Origin: Phytophthora quininea
Lineage: Eukaryota > Oomycota > Peronosporomycetes > Peronosporales > Peronosporaceae
NCBI GenBank assembly: GCA_011947345.1
Contig: JAAVTG010000672.1
Span: 1-64,000, forward strand
DNA length: 64,000 bases
Direction: 5' to 3'
The first letter of the stretch is position 1. The number at the start of each line of letters is the position of its first letter. Made by a program: the position numbers and the translations under genes. Below, piece after piece: positions 63,860 to 64,000 of the stretch. The notes beneath the pieces were generated by a model. It ran no database searches. It saw nothing but the letters and a program-made list of their open reading frames with translations, and had not been told where the DNA came from.

Positions 63860-64000
63860 TTACAAAATCGAACTCCGTTGCTGTTGCATTCGATCCACTA
63901 GAAGGTTTTCAATCATCTCAGTGCTCGTCGAGATATTCGCTGACATTGCGTCCACTACAAACTTGGTCAATGCAGTCGCCTTGACATCGTTCTGATTCGG
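63860..64000 (-). CDS. bZIP-like family gene, C-terminal end only (runs off the window)
   Basis: Minus frame reads a START-like family tail: ALTKFVVDAMSANISTSTEM and IENLLVDRMQQQRSS before a stop at 63860-63862. The same ending occurs as EFVMNASAADIRARSVLLEN in 41390-42765 and MESLLVDQSLKD in the fragment at 43566-44062. Truncated at base 64000 by the window. It shows that a bZIP-like gene also precedes membrane member 7, continuing the alternation. Confidence 0.6.
   Translation of the reverse strand, partial: PNQNDVKATALTKFVVDAMSANISTSTEMIENLLVDRMQQQRSSIL

Noticed and set aside
1..64000. CRISPR arrays, tRNA or rRNA genes, bacterial operons
   Set aside because: No spaced direct repeats, cloverleaf with CCA-like end or rRNA-like sequence was seen by eye; spliced genes make this a eukaryote.

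Overview
The window looks like nuclear DNA of an oomycete, most likely a Phytophthora-like member of the Peronosporales. The reasons are compact genes with short introns (about 50-90 bp) and GTRNGT-type donors, a candidate RXLR effector, TKL receptor-like kinases, large families of 28-residue ankyrin-type repeats, a multi-pass membrane family plus a bZIP-like family of the kind labelled M96 mating-specific in Phytophthora, and MULE, hAT and Fanzor elements. The species cannot be fixed from the sequence alone.

One technical point governs the reading of the whole window. Almost every long gene, including essential ones such as eIF3b, is broken by single-base frame changes that sit in homopolymer runs, mostly one base too short. 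I read these as systematic sequencing or assembly errors. Gene extents therefore run across them, and each break is named in its entry.

1-9.2 kb: a LAMTOR3-like Ragulator subunit (+), an EXS-domain transporter (-), two related small membrane proteins (-), a degraded ankyrin-repeat gene (+) and an N-myristoylation-type C2-domain protein (+). 9.2-22 kb: a protein with four cyclic-nucleotide-binding domains (-), two receptor-like TKL kinases (-), a hidden RXLR-dEER candidate (-) and a second ankyrin gene (-) that is an inverted paralogue of the first. 22-29.7 kb, all +: housekeeping genes eIF3b, a HAD phosphatase-like protein, an IQ-motif protein, a small basic protein and SMG9.

29.7-36 kb: relics of a kinase ectodomain and an ankyrin gene, the first member of the multi-pass membrane family (-), an ankyrin-TIR protein (-) that keeps the WCxxEL glutamate of NAD-cleaving TIR domains, and a four-pass membrane protein (-) only 83 bp upstream. 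36-40.9 kb: a 4.85-kb MULE with terminal inverted repeats, a 9-bp target duplication and two convergent transposase genes, inserted into a bZIP-like paralogue.

41-50 kb and 55.8-64 kb: arrays in which bZIP-like genes alternate with membrane-family genes. Parts of the two arrays are near-identical in inverted orientation. Between and within them lie CTNNBL1 (spliceosome), a SAM methyltransferase, a SAPS-type PP6 regulatory subunit and two complementary halves of Fanzor (eukaryotic TnpB) genes, one split by a hAT relic. The alternating co-duplicated pair and the ankyrin-TIR protein are the best candidates for undescribed biology.
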